From Acrocarpospora pleiomorpha (lineage in GTDB: Bacteria > Actinomycetota > Actinomycetes > Streptosporangiales > Streptosporangiaceae), in assembly GCF_009687885.1 (NCBI RefSeq), contig NZ_BLAF01000071.1, forward strand, positions 1-55,015: a stretch of 55,015 nt of DNA, in the 5' to 3' direction. The position numbers and the translations under genes are program-made. The notes beneath the pieces were generated by a model, which did not search any database, was not told the origin of the DNA, and saw only the letters and a program-made list of their open reading frames with translations. This document shows, in pieces, positions 16,101-22,964 of this stretch; the stretch's first letter is position 1; every line of letters starts with the position of its first letter.

Positions 16101-18502
16101 GGGCGAAAGTCCTCGAACTCGACCGGGTCGGCGCGGAAGACGACTTCTTCGCGCTCGGCGGGCACTCCCTGCTCGCCGCCCAGGTCGTCGCCCGGCTCCG
16201 GAAGGTCACCGACCGCCCGGTCACCATCATGGACATCTTCCGCCACCGGACCGTACGCGCGCTCGCCTCCCGCGCCGACGACGACGGCCCGCGCCGCTTC
16301 CTGCACCGGCTCACCCCCGCCCGCCCGGCCACCCGCACCCTCGTCTGCGTCCCCTACGGCGGCGGCAGCGCGGCCATCTACCAGCCGCTGGCCGACGCGA
16401 TGCCCCCCGAATGGTCCCTGCACTCGGTAGCCGTACCCGGGCAGGAATGGGGTCTGGACGAGGAGACCCGGCCGATCGCCGAGATCGCCGACGCCTGCGT
16501 CCAGGAGATCCTCACCACCGTCCAGGGCCCGCTCTCCCTGTACGGCCACTGCGGCCTCGGCGTCATGCTCGTCGTCGAGATCGCCCGCCGCCTCGAAGCC
16601 GAGGGCAGAACCGTCGACGCCGTCCACGTCGGCGGCATCTTCCCCTTCGCCCGCCCCTCCTCGATGGCCACCCCGCTCCGCGACCTGGGCGAACGCCTGC
16701 GCAGCGACCGCGTCTGGGCCAACGCCCTGATCGCCGCCGGACTCGACATCGAGGAACTCGACGACGACCAGCTCAAGGCCATCATCCGCAACCGCCGCGA
16801 GGGCACCCGCGAAGCGGAGACGTACTTCACCCGGCTGTACGCCAGCGAGACCACGGCGGACCGTCTCACCGCCCCCATCATCTCGGTCGTCGGCGAACGC
16901 GACCCGGCCACCGAGTTCTACCAGGAGCGCTACCGCGAATGGCACCACCTCACGGACGCCGCCGCCCTGGTCGTCCTGGACGAGGCGGGCCACTTCTTCC
17001 TCAAGCACCGCGCGGCGGAACTGGCTGAGATCGTCACGGGCACGCAGGACGCGATCGCCGCAGGCCGTACCGAACGGATAGAACGCTCGCCAGACCGCTC
17101 CTGGTGGCTGCACGGAACATCCACGCCGGGCGACGTGCCCGCGCCCGCCACCCGCCCCAGCCTGAAACGCTTCGGCGCGGTCGCCGCCGGCCAGCTCGTC
17201 TCCATCGTCGGGTCCGCGCTCACCGAGTTCGCCATCCCGCTCTGGATCTACGTCACCACCGGCTCCCTGGTCAGCTTCGCCCTGTTCTCCGTCATCGCCC
17301 TCGTCCCCGGCATGCTGGTCGCCCCCCTCGCCGGAGTGATCGCCGACCGGTATGACCGCCGCCGCGTCATGCTCGCCGGAGACGCGGGCGCGGGCGGCAC
17401 CCAGCTCGCCCTCGGCCTGCTGCTCTGGACCGGCAACCTGCAGACCTGGCACGTCTACCCGCTGCTCGCGCTGCTCTCGGTGGCCCTCACCTTCCAGCGA
17501 CTCGCGTACGGCGCGGCGATCCCGCAGCTCGTGCCCAAGCGATACCTCGGCCACGCCAACGGCATCGTGCAGATGGTCACCGGCACCGCCCAGCTGATCG
17601 TCCCGCTGATCGCCGTCGGCCTGATGGCCGCGATCGGCCTGGAGGGCATCCTGATCCTGGACGTGGTCAGCTACGCGTTCGCGTTCACCTCGGTGCTGCT
17701 GATCCGGTTCCCGAAGACGATGGGCTTCCGCCGCCGCGAACCCCTGCTCACCGAGATGGCCGAAGGTTTCCGCTACACCTGGGGCAACCGCAACTTCCGC
17801 GCCATGCTGCTCTTCTTCGCCGGTCTCAACGTGTTCCTGTCCCCGCTGTTCCTGCTGCTCAGCCCGCTCGTACTGGCCTTCGCCACGCTCACCGACGTGG
17901 GCAGGGTGTCCTTCGCGGGAGGCGCGGGGGTCCTGCTCGGCGGCCTGGCCATGACCGTCTGGGGCGGCCCGCGCCGCCACCGCCTGCGCGGCGTGCTCCT
18001 GGCCACCCTGGTGCTGGCCGTGTTCTGCCTGGTCACCGGCGTACGGCAGGACCTGCTCGTGATCGCGGCCGGGGCGTTCGGCATGTCGCTCGCGCTCACC
18101 CTGGTCAACGGGATCTACGCCACGATCATCCAGGTCAAGGTCCCGATGCGGTTCCACGGCCGGGTCATCGCGCTCAACACGCTCATCGCCTGGTCCACCC
18201 TGCCGTTCGCGTTCGGCCTCGTCGCCCCCTACGGAAGCGCTCTGTTCGAGCCGCTCCTGGCCGAAGGCGGCCCGCTCGCCGGAACCGTCGGCGCGGTGAT
18301 CGGCGTCGGCGAGGGCCGCGGCATCGGCTTCATGTACGTGGTGTTCGCGCTGGCCATCGCGCTGATCGCGGTCATCGCGCTGCGCGTGCGGCGGCTGGCC
18401 CGCTTCGACGCGGACGTCCCGGACGCGCCCCCCGACGACCTCCTCGGCCTCCAGACCGTCGAACGCCGCCGCGCGGAAGCCACCGAACGCCAAACCGTGT
18501 GA
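13121..18502 (+). CDS. NRPS module fused to thioesterase and MFS exporter (C-A-T-TE-MFS)
   Basis: 1793 residues. C ~34-455 (HHLVTDG 159-165); A ~485-965 (IYTSGTTGRPKG, FDFGITIFY, NHYGPTE, YRTGDL, SHGKVDR); T with Ser1016 (LGGHSLL); TE ~1060-1310; linker ~1310-1345; MFS ~1347-1757 with about 12 hydrophobic segments, the loop DRYDRRRVML (1409-1418) and an N-terminal half like Enterobactin_MFS/DHA3 exporters. The A pocket read by eye is D-F-T-K-I-G-H-V-G, close to the aspartate code DLTKVGHIGK. In the TE the nucleophile motif is YGHCGLG with Cys1144 in place of Ser; Asp1261 and His1291 complete the triad. The GTG start at 13121 follows GGAGGA. Assembly line and export pump are one polypeptide, implying synthesis at the membrane with the product handed to the transporter (inference). 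Confidence 0.93.
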   Translation: MSTLSADKRALLAQRLRRREETRAIPPRDPSAGLVLSPAQERLWFLEQYRPGTTTYTVPLTVRIEGELDGVEAALGEIVQRHEALRTRFTATEDGIPVVTVDPGARAEFRQADAGSPAEARLLIETELARTFDLATGPLLRALLVRLAPRDHVLLLAAHHLVTDGISFDVILSELLALCRGETPAPPPVQYGDYAHWQRDRDLGRETAYWRDRLEGVPVLELPTDRPRPAEMGHAGAVFDFPVEVPLGSLAVGGATPYMILLAAYQVLLGRYSGQSDFAVATPVAGRSLPELDRVVGMFVNTLAMRADLSGDPPFSEFLARTRSLALDAYAHQDLPFDRLVSELNVERDVSRSPIAQVTLALQNFRTGLDQHGLRLSAFPVEPGISRFDLSLYLYETGDGYVGQFAYNTDLFDQATIARMSRHFTNLLREIVADPNRRLSELALLDSEERAQVLRFATSASVSGLASGSIADSASASAIPSGQPAIAALLHEVVSGPPARVAVTCGDHSLTYAELAERSDALAGRLCELGAGADTRIGICLEQSVEVAVAVLAVLKAGAAYVPLDPAQPASRLAYMIEDAGIRIAITTAQLPVDHSIPPDAVISGSTSPDVTTVGDPGQIPRDADGSGSAGPGDLAYVIYTSGTTGRPKGVAVQHRQVLEYLAGVRERLAVEPGGSYALLQSLSFDFGITIFYLSLMTGGTLHLLNPRLPATELAETLRRTDYLKITPSHLASLLQEADVLPRKLLILGGEASQADWAASLVRPGLRVVNHYGPTEATVGVTTHDVGTATGLLPIGRPLPGTRAYILDERGEPTPIGVVGEIHLGGDRLARGYLGRPALTAEKFIPDPYGEPGSRMYRTGDLGRWLPSGELQFLGRRDLQVKVRGYRVELPEIESVLTRHDAVAQAVVDFRRDRLAAYLVGKSTGEQPSLRGYLAERLPDYMIPARYVWLDELPLKSHGKVDRDRLPEPSDERSAEEVYVPPATPLEQAIADVWAKVLELDRVGAEDDFFALGGHSLLAAQVVARLRKVTDRPVTIMDIFRHRTVRALASRADDDGPRRFLHRLTPARPATRTLVCVPYGGGSAAIYQPLADAMPPEWSLHSVAVPGQEWGLDEETRPIAEIADACVQEILTTVQGPLSLYGHCGLGVMLVVEIARRLEAEGRTVDAVHVGGIFPFARPSSMATPLRDLGERLRSDRVWANALIAAGLDIEELDDDQLKAIIRNRREGTREAETYFTRLYASETTADRLTAPIISVVGERDPATEFYQERYREWHHLTDAAALVVLDEAGHFFLKHRAAELAEIVTGTQDAIAAGRTERIERSPDRSWWLHGTSTPGDVPAPATRPSLKRFGAVAAGQLVSIVGSALTEFAIPLWIYVTTGSLVSFALFSVIALVPGMLVAPLAGVIADRYDRRRVMLAGDAGAGGTQLALGLLLWTGNLQTWHVYPLLALLSVALTFQRLAYGAAIPQLVPKRYLGHANGIVQMVTGTAQLIVPLIAVGLMAAIGLEGILILDVVSYAFAFTSVLLIRFPKTMGFRRREPLLTEMAEGFRYTWGNRNFRAMLLFFAGLNVFLSPLFLLLSPLVLAFATLTDVGRVSFAGGAGVLLGGLAMTVWGGPRRHRLRGVLLATLVLAVFCLVTGVRQDLLVIAAGAFGMSLALTLVNGIYATIIQVKVPMRFHGRVIALNTLIAWSTLPFAFGLVAPYGSALFEPLLAEGGPLAGTVGAVIGVGEGRGIGFMYVVFALAIALIAVIALRVRRLARFDADVPDAPPDDLLGLQTVERRRAEATERQTV

Positions 18503-18504
18503 CG

Positions 18505-19863
18505 TTATCGGGCACGCCGGGCGCCGGGGAACGGTAGCCGGATGACGAAGCGCACGCCGGTGGGTTCTGACTCGACGTTGAGCGTTCCGCCGTGCGCCTC
18601 CACGACCTCGCGAGAGATGGCCAGGCCGAGCCCGGTGCCGCCCTTGTCCCGGCTGCGGGCCGTGTCCAGCCGGGTGAACCGTTCGAAGATCCGCACCTGG
18701 TCGGCGGCCGAGATCGGCTCGCCGTCGTTCCAGACGGTCAGCTCCGCCTGATCGCCGACGCGCCGCACGTCCACGCTCACCTCCGTGGCCGCGTGCCGGT
18801 CGGCGTTGCTCAGCAGCTCGTTGATCGCGCGCGCCAGCTGCGACACCACGGCCTCGACCCGGACGCCCGGCTCCAGGTTCAGCTTGGCCACCACCCGCGC
18901 GGGCCGGACCGCGACATGGGAGGCGACCAGGTTGGCCAGATCCACCGCCTCTCGCGTCGTCGTCTGGATCGCGCCGATCCTGGCCAGGAAGAGCAGGTCG
19001 GTGACGATCGCCTCGAGCCGGTCGGTGTCCCGCAGCGCCGCCTCGATCGCGTCCGCCATGTCGTCCGGATGCAGCCGCCCGCTCTCCAGCTGCGCCCGGA
19101 TCCCCGCGATCGGCGTGCGCAGCTCATGCGAGGCGTCGGCGGCGAACTGCCGCTGCTTCACCACGGCCTGCTCCATCCGGTCCAGCGCCCGGTTCGCGGT
19201 CCTGGCCAGCCTGGCGATCTCGTCCTCGCTCTCCGGCTCCGGCACCCGGCGGCTCAGATCGTTCTCGGTGAGCTCGGCCAGCTCGGCCCGGATGTCCTCC
19301 ACCGGCCGCAGCGCCCGCCCCGCGATCCGCCAGGCCACCCAGCCGATGAACACGATGAACAGGACCAGCTGGACCGCGATCACCGTGGCCAGGATGCGGC
19401 TGCGGACGATGAGCGGGGTCTGCTTTCCCGCGTACACGACCGGGGAGTTCGGCGCCGGAGTGGCCCGGACCGCGGTCACGTGCACGCACCGCCCGTCCGG
19501 CAGCGGGCAGGATATCAGCTCCCTGATCCGGTCGTAGGGCCCCGGCCAGACCGGGCTCAACGCGGGCAGATCCCGGGCGGCGTTACTGGTCGCCAGGATG
19601 CGCCCGCCGGGCGCGACCACCTGGATCATGTCCACCCCGTCCTGCGGCGGGATCGGGTTGATGACCACCTCCCCATTGCGGATCCGCGTCGCCACCTGCG
19701 AGGCCACCTCCTTCGCGTCCTCCCAGATGTTCGTGGCGACCCATTGCCGGGTGATCACGTCGGTCGCCACTCCCACGGGGATGAGAGTGATCGCCGCAAC
19801 CGCTATCGCGCCAAGTGTCAGACGCCCGCGTATAGACCGGATCCGCGACCAGGGGAGGGACAT
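18505..19863 (-). CDS. Sensor histidine kinase (orphan)
   Basis: 452 residues. A TM helix near 15-35 (LTLGAIAVAAITLIPVGVA), an extracytoplasmic sensor of about 125 residues with a Cys pair (ELISCPLPDGRCVHV), a second TM (LATVIAVQLVLFIVFIGWVAW), HAMP (ALRPVEDIRAELAELTENDL), H-box FAADASHELRTPIAG with the phospho-acceptor His, N-box INELLSNADRHA, G1 VWNDGEPI and G2 GGTGLGLAISREVVEAHGG. All catalytic motifs are intact. No response regulator is adjacent on either side. Its stop lies 2 bases from the NRPS stop, so the two genes converge. It may act on a distant regulator; a role in controlling the NRPS is only suggested by position. Confidence 0.92.
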   Translation of the reverse strand: MSLPWSRIRSIRGRLTLGAIAVAAITLIPVGVATDVITRQWVATNIWEDAKEVASQVATRIRNGEVVINPIPPQDGVDMIQVVAPGGRILATSNAARDLPALSPVWPGPYDRIRELISCPLPDGRCVHVTAVRATPAPNSPVVYAGKQTPLIVRSRILATVIAVQLVLFIVFIGWVAWRIAGRALRPVEDIRAELAELTENDLSRRVPEPESEDEIARLARTANRALDRMEQAVVKQRQFAADASHELRTPIAGIRAQLESGRLHPDDMADAIEAALRDTDRLEAIVTDLLFLARIGAIQTTTREAVDLANLVASHVAVRPARVVAKLNLEPGVRVEAVVSQLARAINELLSNADRHAATEVSVDVRRVGDQAELTVWNDGEPISAADQVRIFERFTRLDTARSRDKGGTGLGLAISREVVEAHGGTLNVESEPTGVRFVIRLPFPGARRAR

Positions 19864-19974
19864 CCCCCGAGGTTACTGACGAGCCCCTCAACAGCTGTCC
19901 GCGACAACCTCAAGCGACGCCCAAGTCCCGCCCCGAACGGAGCGCGGAAGCGGCGGAACGTCACCTCGGGTTGG

Positions 19975-20820
19975 TCATCTGAAGGCGGCAATGTTGCGGA
20001 CCGCCCATTCGGCGAACGTGCAAGGCGTGCGGCCGAGGACTCGCTCGACGTCGGGGCTGATCCGCTGCTCGGCGGGGGTGGGCTCGCCGATGATGGCGAG
20101 GGTGGTCTCGACCACGGGTTCGGGCATGAACCGCAGCATCTGCGCGCGGGCCTCGTCGCGGGTCTGCTCGATGAACCGGATCGACTCTCCGATGGCCTCG
20201 CCGATCTCCTCGGCTCGTTGCCGGGGCGTGATGAGGGCGGGCCCGGTCAATTCGTAGACCTGCCCGGCGTGACCGTCCTCGCGCAGGGCCGCGGCGGCGA
20301 CCTCGCCGATGTCGGCCGGGTCGATCAACGGCAGCCCGGTATCGCCGAACGGTGCGGCGGCCGTGCGCTGCGCGCGGATCGTCTCGGCCCACGCGAAGGT
20401 GTTGGAGGCGAAGCCACCAGGACGCAGGATCGTCCAGTCCATGCCCGACTGCCGGATGGCGTCCTCAATGGACCGTCCCCCGGCCCCATGGGAGGACGAC
20501 TGCGGTCGAGTCGCGACTCCCTGGGAGGACAGCAGGACGACCCGTCGAACCCCGCCGGCTTTCGCGGCATCGAGGATGCCCTGCGGGCTCAGCAGGTGCG
20601 CACCGGCACCGCCATCGTGGAGGAAGACCGCGTCAGCGCCGTCGAAAACGGGCCGAAGGCTCTCCGTGGCGGCCAGGTCTGCCTGCCGGTGCCGGACACC
20701 CTCCGGCACTGCCCCGCCCGAGACCCCTCGGGACACCGCCGTCACCTGCTCACCGGCTGCCGCGAGTGCCCGCACGAGCGGTCGGCCAACGTTGCCGGTG
20801 GCTCCCGTCACTACGATCAT
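19975..20820 (-). CDS. NmrA-like NAD(P)-binding oxidoreductase
   Basis: 281 residues. Atypical SDR fold: IVVTGATGNVGRPLVRALA is the Rossmann GxxGxxG motif, followed by DGADAVFLHD, VVLLSSQG and WTILRPGGFASNTF, then a C-terminal part as in NmrA/QOR2 (azoreductase-like or quinone-sensing) proteins. I chose ATG 20820 because GGAGAAG lies 4 bases upstream of it; the alternative ATG at 20850 adds ten residues of no homology that would encode this ribosome site. It is divergent from a TetR gene across a palindromic operator, so it is probably a TetR-repressed redox enzyme. Substrate unknown. Confidence 0.88.
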   Translation of the reverse strand: MIVVTGATGNVGRPLVRALAAAGEQVTAVSRGVSGGAVPEGVRHRQADLAATESLRPVFDGADAVFLHDGGAGAHLLSPQGILDAAKAGGVRRVVLLSSQGVATRPQSSSHGAGGRSIEDAIRQSGMDWTILRPGGFASNTFAWAETIRAQRTAAAPFGDTGLPLIDPADIGEVAAAALREDGHAGQVYELTGPALITPRQRAEEIGEAIGESIRFIEQTRDEARAQMLRFMPEPVVETTLAIIGEPTPAEQRISPDVERVLGRTPCTFAEWAVRNIAAFR

Positions 20821-20872
20821 GAACTTCTCCCATGGATTGCGATCACTCATGCCAGGGGTCTTCCCCCGGCTC

Positions 20873-20934
20873 AGTTAGTTGACTAACTTAGTAGCAACAT
20901 AGCAGCCGAACCTCGGCTGTCTATAGTTAGTTAG
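20873..20934. promoter_or_regulatory. TetR operator pair between divergent genes
   Basis: AGTTAGTTGACTAACT at 20873-20888 is a perfect inverted repeat (7-base arms, 2-base centre). The half-site AGTTAGTTAG recurs at 20925-20934, abutting the GTG start of the TetR gene. The layout fits autorepression by the TetR protein together with control of the oxidoreductase. The short leader of the regulator suggests a leaderless or nearly leaderless transcript. Confidence 0.75.
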
Positions 20935-21561
20935 GTGACCGACTTGAAGAAGAGCGATCGGGCTCCGGTAGTCACGAAGCGGGGCAAGCAGGAGCGCCTG
21001 ACCGCCGCCGCCGTGAAAATGCTGCATGAGCAGGGCGTTGAGAAGACAACGCTCGCCGACATCGCACGGGCGGCCGACGTCCCCGTAGGCAACATCTACT
21101 ACTACTTCAAGACCAAGGACGACCTCATCGAGGCGGCCATCGGCGCGCACGCGCAGGGCCTCCAAGCAATGATCGCTTCACTCGACGAGCTCCCCACTCC
21201 GCAGGACCGGCTGAAAACGCTCATCGGCGGCTGGGTGCGGCAACGCGACCTCGCCGCCCGGTTCGGCTGCCCCACCGGCACCCTCTGCTCCGAACTCGAC
21301 AAACGCGCCGACGGTCTCGACCGCACCGCGGCCAAGGTCATGCAGGGCCTGATCGACTGGAGCGAGCAACAGTTCCGCTCGATGGGCCGAAGCGACTCCC
21401 GCGACCTCGCGGTCGCCCTGATCGCCGCCTACCAGGGAATCTCGCTGCTCACCAACACCTTCCGCGACCCCGAGCTCATGACCCGCGAAGGCGACCGCTT
21501 GGAACGCTGGATCGACTCACTCGGCCAGCCGTCAGGAGATCCCGACGACCTTAGGCAGTGA
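20935..21561 (+). CDS. TetR/AcrR family transcriptional regulator
   Basis: 208 residues. N-terminal helix-turn-helix: RLTAAAVKMLHEQGVEKTTLADIARAADVPVGNIYYYFKTKDDLIEAAI, the canonical TetR layout with the YYYF recognition turn. The C-terminal ligand domain has GCPTGTLCSELDKR and matches the TetR_C (YxaF/LmrA-like) subgroup, which often controls a neighbouring redox gene. GTG at 20935 lies directly after the half-operator AGTTAGTTAG. It would bind the 20873-20888 palindrome and repress both itself and the NmrA-like gene. Inducer unknown. Confidence 0.92.
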   Translation: MTDLKKSDRAPVVTKRGKQERLTAAAVKMLHEQGVEKTTLADIARAADVPVGNIYYYFKTKDDLIEAAIGAHAQGLQAMIASLDELPTPQDRLKTLIGGWVRQRDLAARFGCPTGTLCSELDKRADGLDRTAAKVMQGLIDWSEQQFRSMGRSDSRDLAVALIAAYQGISLLTNTFRDPELMTREGDRLERWIDSLGQPSGDPDDLRQ

Positions 21562-21666
21562 TGGCGGGAAGTCGTCGTCGAGGGCTGGCCCGACCAGTCG
21601 CTGATTCGCGGGGCCAAGCTTGCGGGTTACCGTCAGTCAGAATGTATTCTGACTTACGATGGTGGC
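21562..21666 (+). promoter_or_regulatory. Toxin-antitoxin operator and promoter
   Basis: GTCAGAATGTATTCTGAC at 21636-21653 is an inverted repeat with 8-base arms (9 with the flanking A/T) around GT. It ends 13 bases before the antitoxin ATG. TACGAT at 21656-21661 could be the -10. This is where a Phd-type antitoxin would bind to autorepress its operon. Confidence 0.7.
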
Positions 21667-22137
21667 ATGAGCGCTAGCCATGCCGACGCTGTGACGTTCT
21701 CAGACCTGTCAAGGAACCCCCGAGCGGTTGCCGAACGTGCCGCCAGCGTGGGCAGAGTGCGGGTCACTCACCGCGATGCCCCGGACTTCTACCTGACGGC
21801 CGCCGACCGTGAAGATCAGCGGGACCAGACCCTGGCCACGGCGTCCCGCCTGTTCCTCGCCTTGATCAAACACGATCCGACCGCCCGTGCGCTCGTCATC
21901 GCCATGCCCGAAGTCTTTCCGTGGGTACGCCACCTCACCCCTGATGAGCTGCGTTCCTTCACCCTCGAACTGGTCGAGGCGCTCTCTGACGCCGCGGAAC
22001 TGGAAGTCGATGCCACCACGCAGGAGGTCATCGCAGGCTGGCGGGCAACCGCCCGGATCAAGGCCGATCCATCGCAGTACGCCAAGGCGCGCAAAGCCAC
22101 AAAGGGAGATTTCGGACCCGTAGAGGTCTCCGCATGA
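21667..22137 (+). CDS. Phd/YefM-like antitoxin
   Basis: 156 residues. The N-terminal ~45 residues (VTFSDLSRNPRAVAERAASVGRVRVTHRDAPDFYLTAA) have the prevent-host-death pattern: a strand, a helix carrying the SRNP motif, and a basic strand pair that binds DNA as a dimer. The longer helical C-terminus (LELVEALSDAAELEVDATTQEVIAGWRATARI) is where the toxin is normally clasped. The palindrome just upstream fits autoregulation. The stop overlaps the start of the downstream toxin (ATGA), as expected for a two-gene unit, but that toxin is broken, so this looks like a surviving antitoxin. Confidence 0.82.
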   Translation: MSASHADAVTFSDLSRNPRAVAERAASVGRVRVTHRDAPDFYLTAADREDQRDQTLATASRLFLALIKHDPTARALVIAMPEVFPWVRHLTPDELRSFTLELVEALSDAAELEVDATTQEVIAGWRATARIKADPSQYAKARKATKGDFGPVEVSA

Positions 22138-22370
22138 GCCCCTAGAGGGGAGACCGGGTTACCGTCCCGTCTCCGGATGATCAATGGGATATCCGGTTCG
22201 GCACCAGCGACGCGGTCAAGGGCTGGGAGGAACTGTGCCGCCACGCCCTAGCCAATACCCGCCGCTGTTTCGAGACGCTGCGCACGGATCCACGCTCGCG
22301 AGGGGATCATGAACGACAACATCGGCTGCGCGGCGACCTTGCGATCCATCGCCACAATGGCCAGGATCTG
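22134..22370 (+). pseudogene. Broken RelE-like toxin partner of the Phd antitoxin
   Basis: Starting at the overlapping ATG 22134, the frame reads Met-Ser-Pro then TAG (22143-22145). It continues open as RGDRVTVPSPDDQWDIRF, then GTSDAVKGWEELCRHA, NTRRCFETLRTDP, and HRLRGDLAIHRHNGQDL (to 22370). That matches, from memory, the N-terminal two thirds of a widespread actinobacterial toxin (MSRGDRV...EWDIRF...AAKGWEELC...NTR) that follows Phd genes. After 22370 the expected Trp-rich C-terminus (LPQWQ... IWYLVD) is missing. So there are two lesions: an early nonsense codon, and a lost 3' third. Confidence 0.78.
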
Positions 22371-22515
22371 AACAAGCGAGGGGCGTCGCTTTCCGGCGGG
22401 CGCCCTTCGCCCCGTGAGCTCCACGCCGCGCCCGGAGAATGCTTCCACGGCTCCCTGACGCCCGCCTGCGATCATGATTGTGTCAGTGGTTCCATCGGAT
22501 GTCTTCGGGGGAGAC

Positions 22516-22803
22516 ATGATCCGCAAGCTCATCGTGATCGCCATGCTCGGGGCCGGATTGTCGGCCATGCCATCGTGGGCGGCCGCCGACGCGGTCCGCT
22601 CGCATACGCAAGACCCCTGCCCGCCGGACCCGGCGGCCAAATGCCCAGGCGTGTGCCCGCCCGGGCACCTATGCGTGCCGTCGCCCAAGCAGTGCATCAC
22701 CACGCCGTGCCCGCAGTTCGAGTGCGTGCTGCTTCTCCGCGGTACGCACGAGGGGATGACCCCGGTACCGGCCGTCCTGCGCGTGGTGGCGGCAGTCGCC
22801 TAG
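22516..22803 (+). CDS. Small secreted cysteine-rich protein
   Basis: 95 residues from ATG 22516, which follows GGGGGAG; an in-frame extension to ATG 22474 lacks a ribosome site. Residues 1-25 (MIRKLIVIAMLGAGLSAMPSWA-AADA) are a signal peptide with an AxA-type cleavage site. The mature part has seven Cys in a compact block: DPCPPDPAAKCPGVCPPG, then HLCVPSPKQCITTPCPQFECV, similar in spacing to small disulfide-rich inhibitor-like domains. The last 27 residues (LLLRGTHEG...) are atypical and may come from a frame change after the Cys block. Function unknown. Confidence 0.6.
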   Translation: MIRKLIVIAMLGAGLSAMPSWAAADAVRSHTQDPCPPDPAAKCPGVCPPGHLCVPSPKQCITTPCPQFECVLLLRGTHEGMTPVPAVLRVVAAVA

Positions 22804-22895
22804 AAGCGACCTGGACTCGCACGGATCGGCTCAGGCCCGCCGCGCCCGCGCTCTGGGCTCCCTTCCGGCGAGGGAAACCTCTCGGCCCAGGCGTC

Positions 22896-22960
22896 GGTCC
22901 GCGTAGCGGACCGTATTTCACACCGAGAACCCCGGAAAGCGGGGCTCTCTCGTGCTCGGT
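22896..22960. terminator. Tandem hairpins between convergent genes
   Basis: GGTCCGC/GCGGACC (22896-22902 / 22906-22912) forms a tight 7-bp stem. ACCGAG/CTCGGT (22922-22927 / 22955-22960) encloses CCCCG/CGGGG (22930-22934 / 22940-22944). They lie between the plus-strand Cys-rich gene and the minus-strand TIR gene, whose stop is at 22965, so they can end both transcripts. Confidence 0.6.
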
Positions 22961-22964
22961 GAGC

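Noticed and set aside
15908..18493. 861-codon minus-strand frame opposite the TE-MFS part of the NRPS
   Set aside because: Very Gln/Asp/Arg/His-rich with no hydrophobic core, the typical antisense shadow of a high-GC membrane protein gene.
22896..22960. tRNA or att site
   Set aside because: The two hairpins do not form a cloverleaf and there is no T-arm GTTCRA; best read as terminators.
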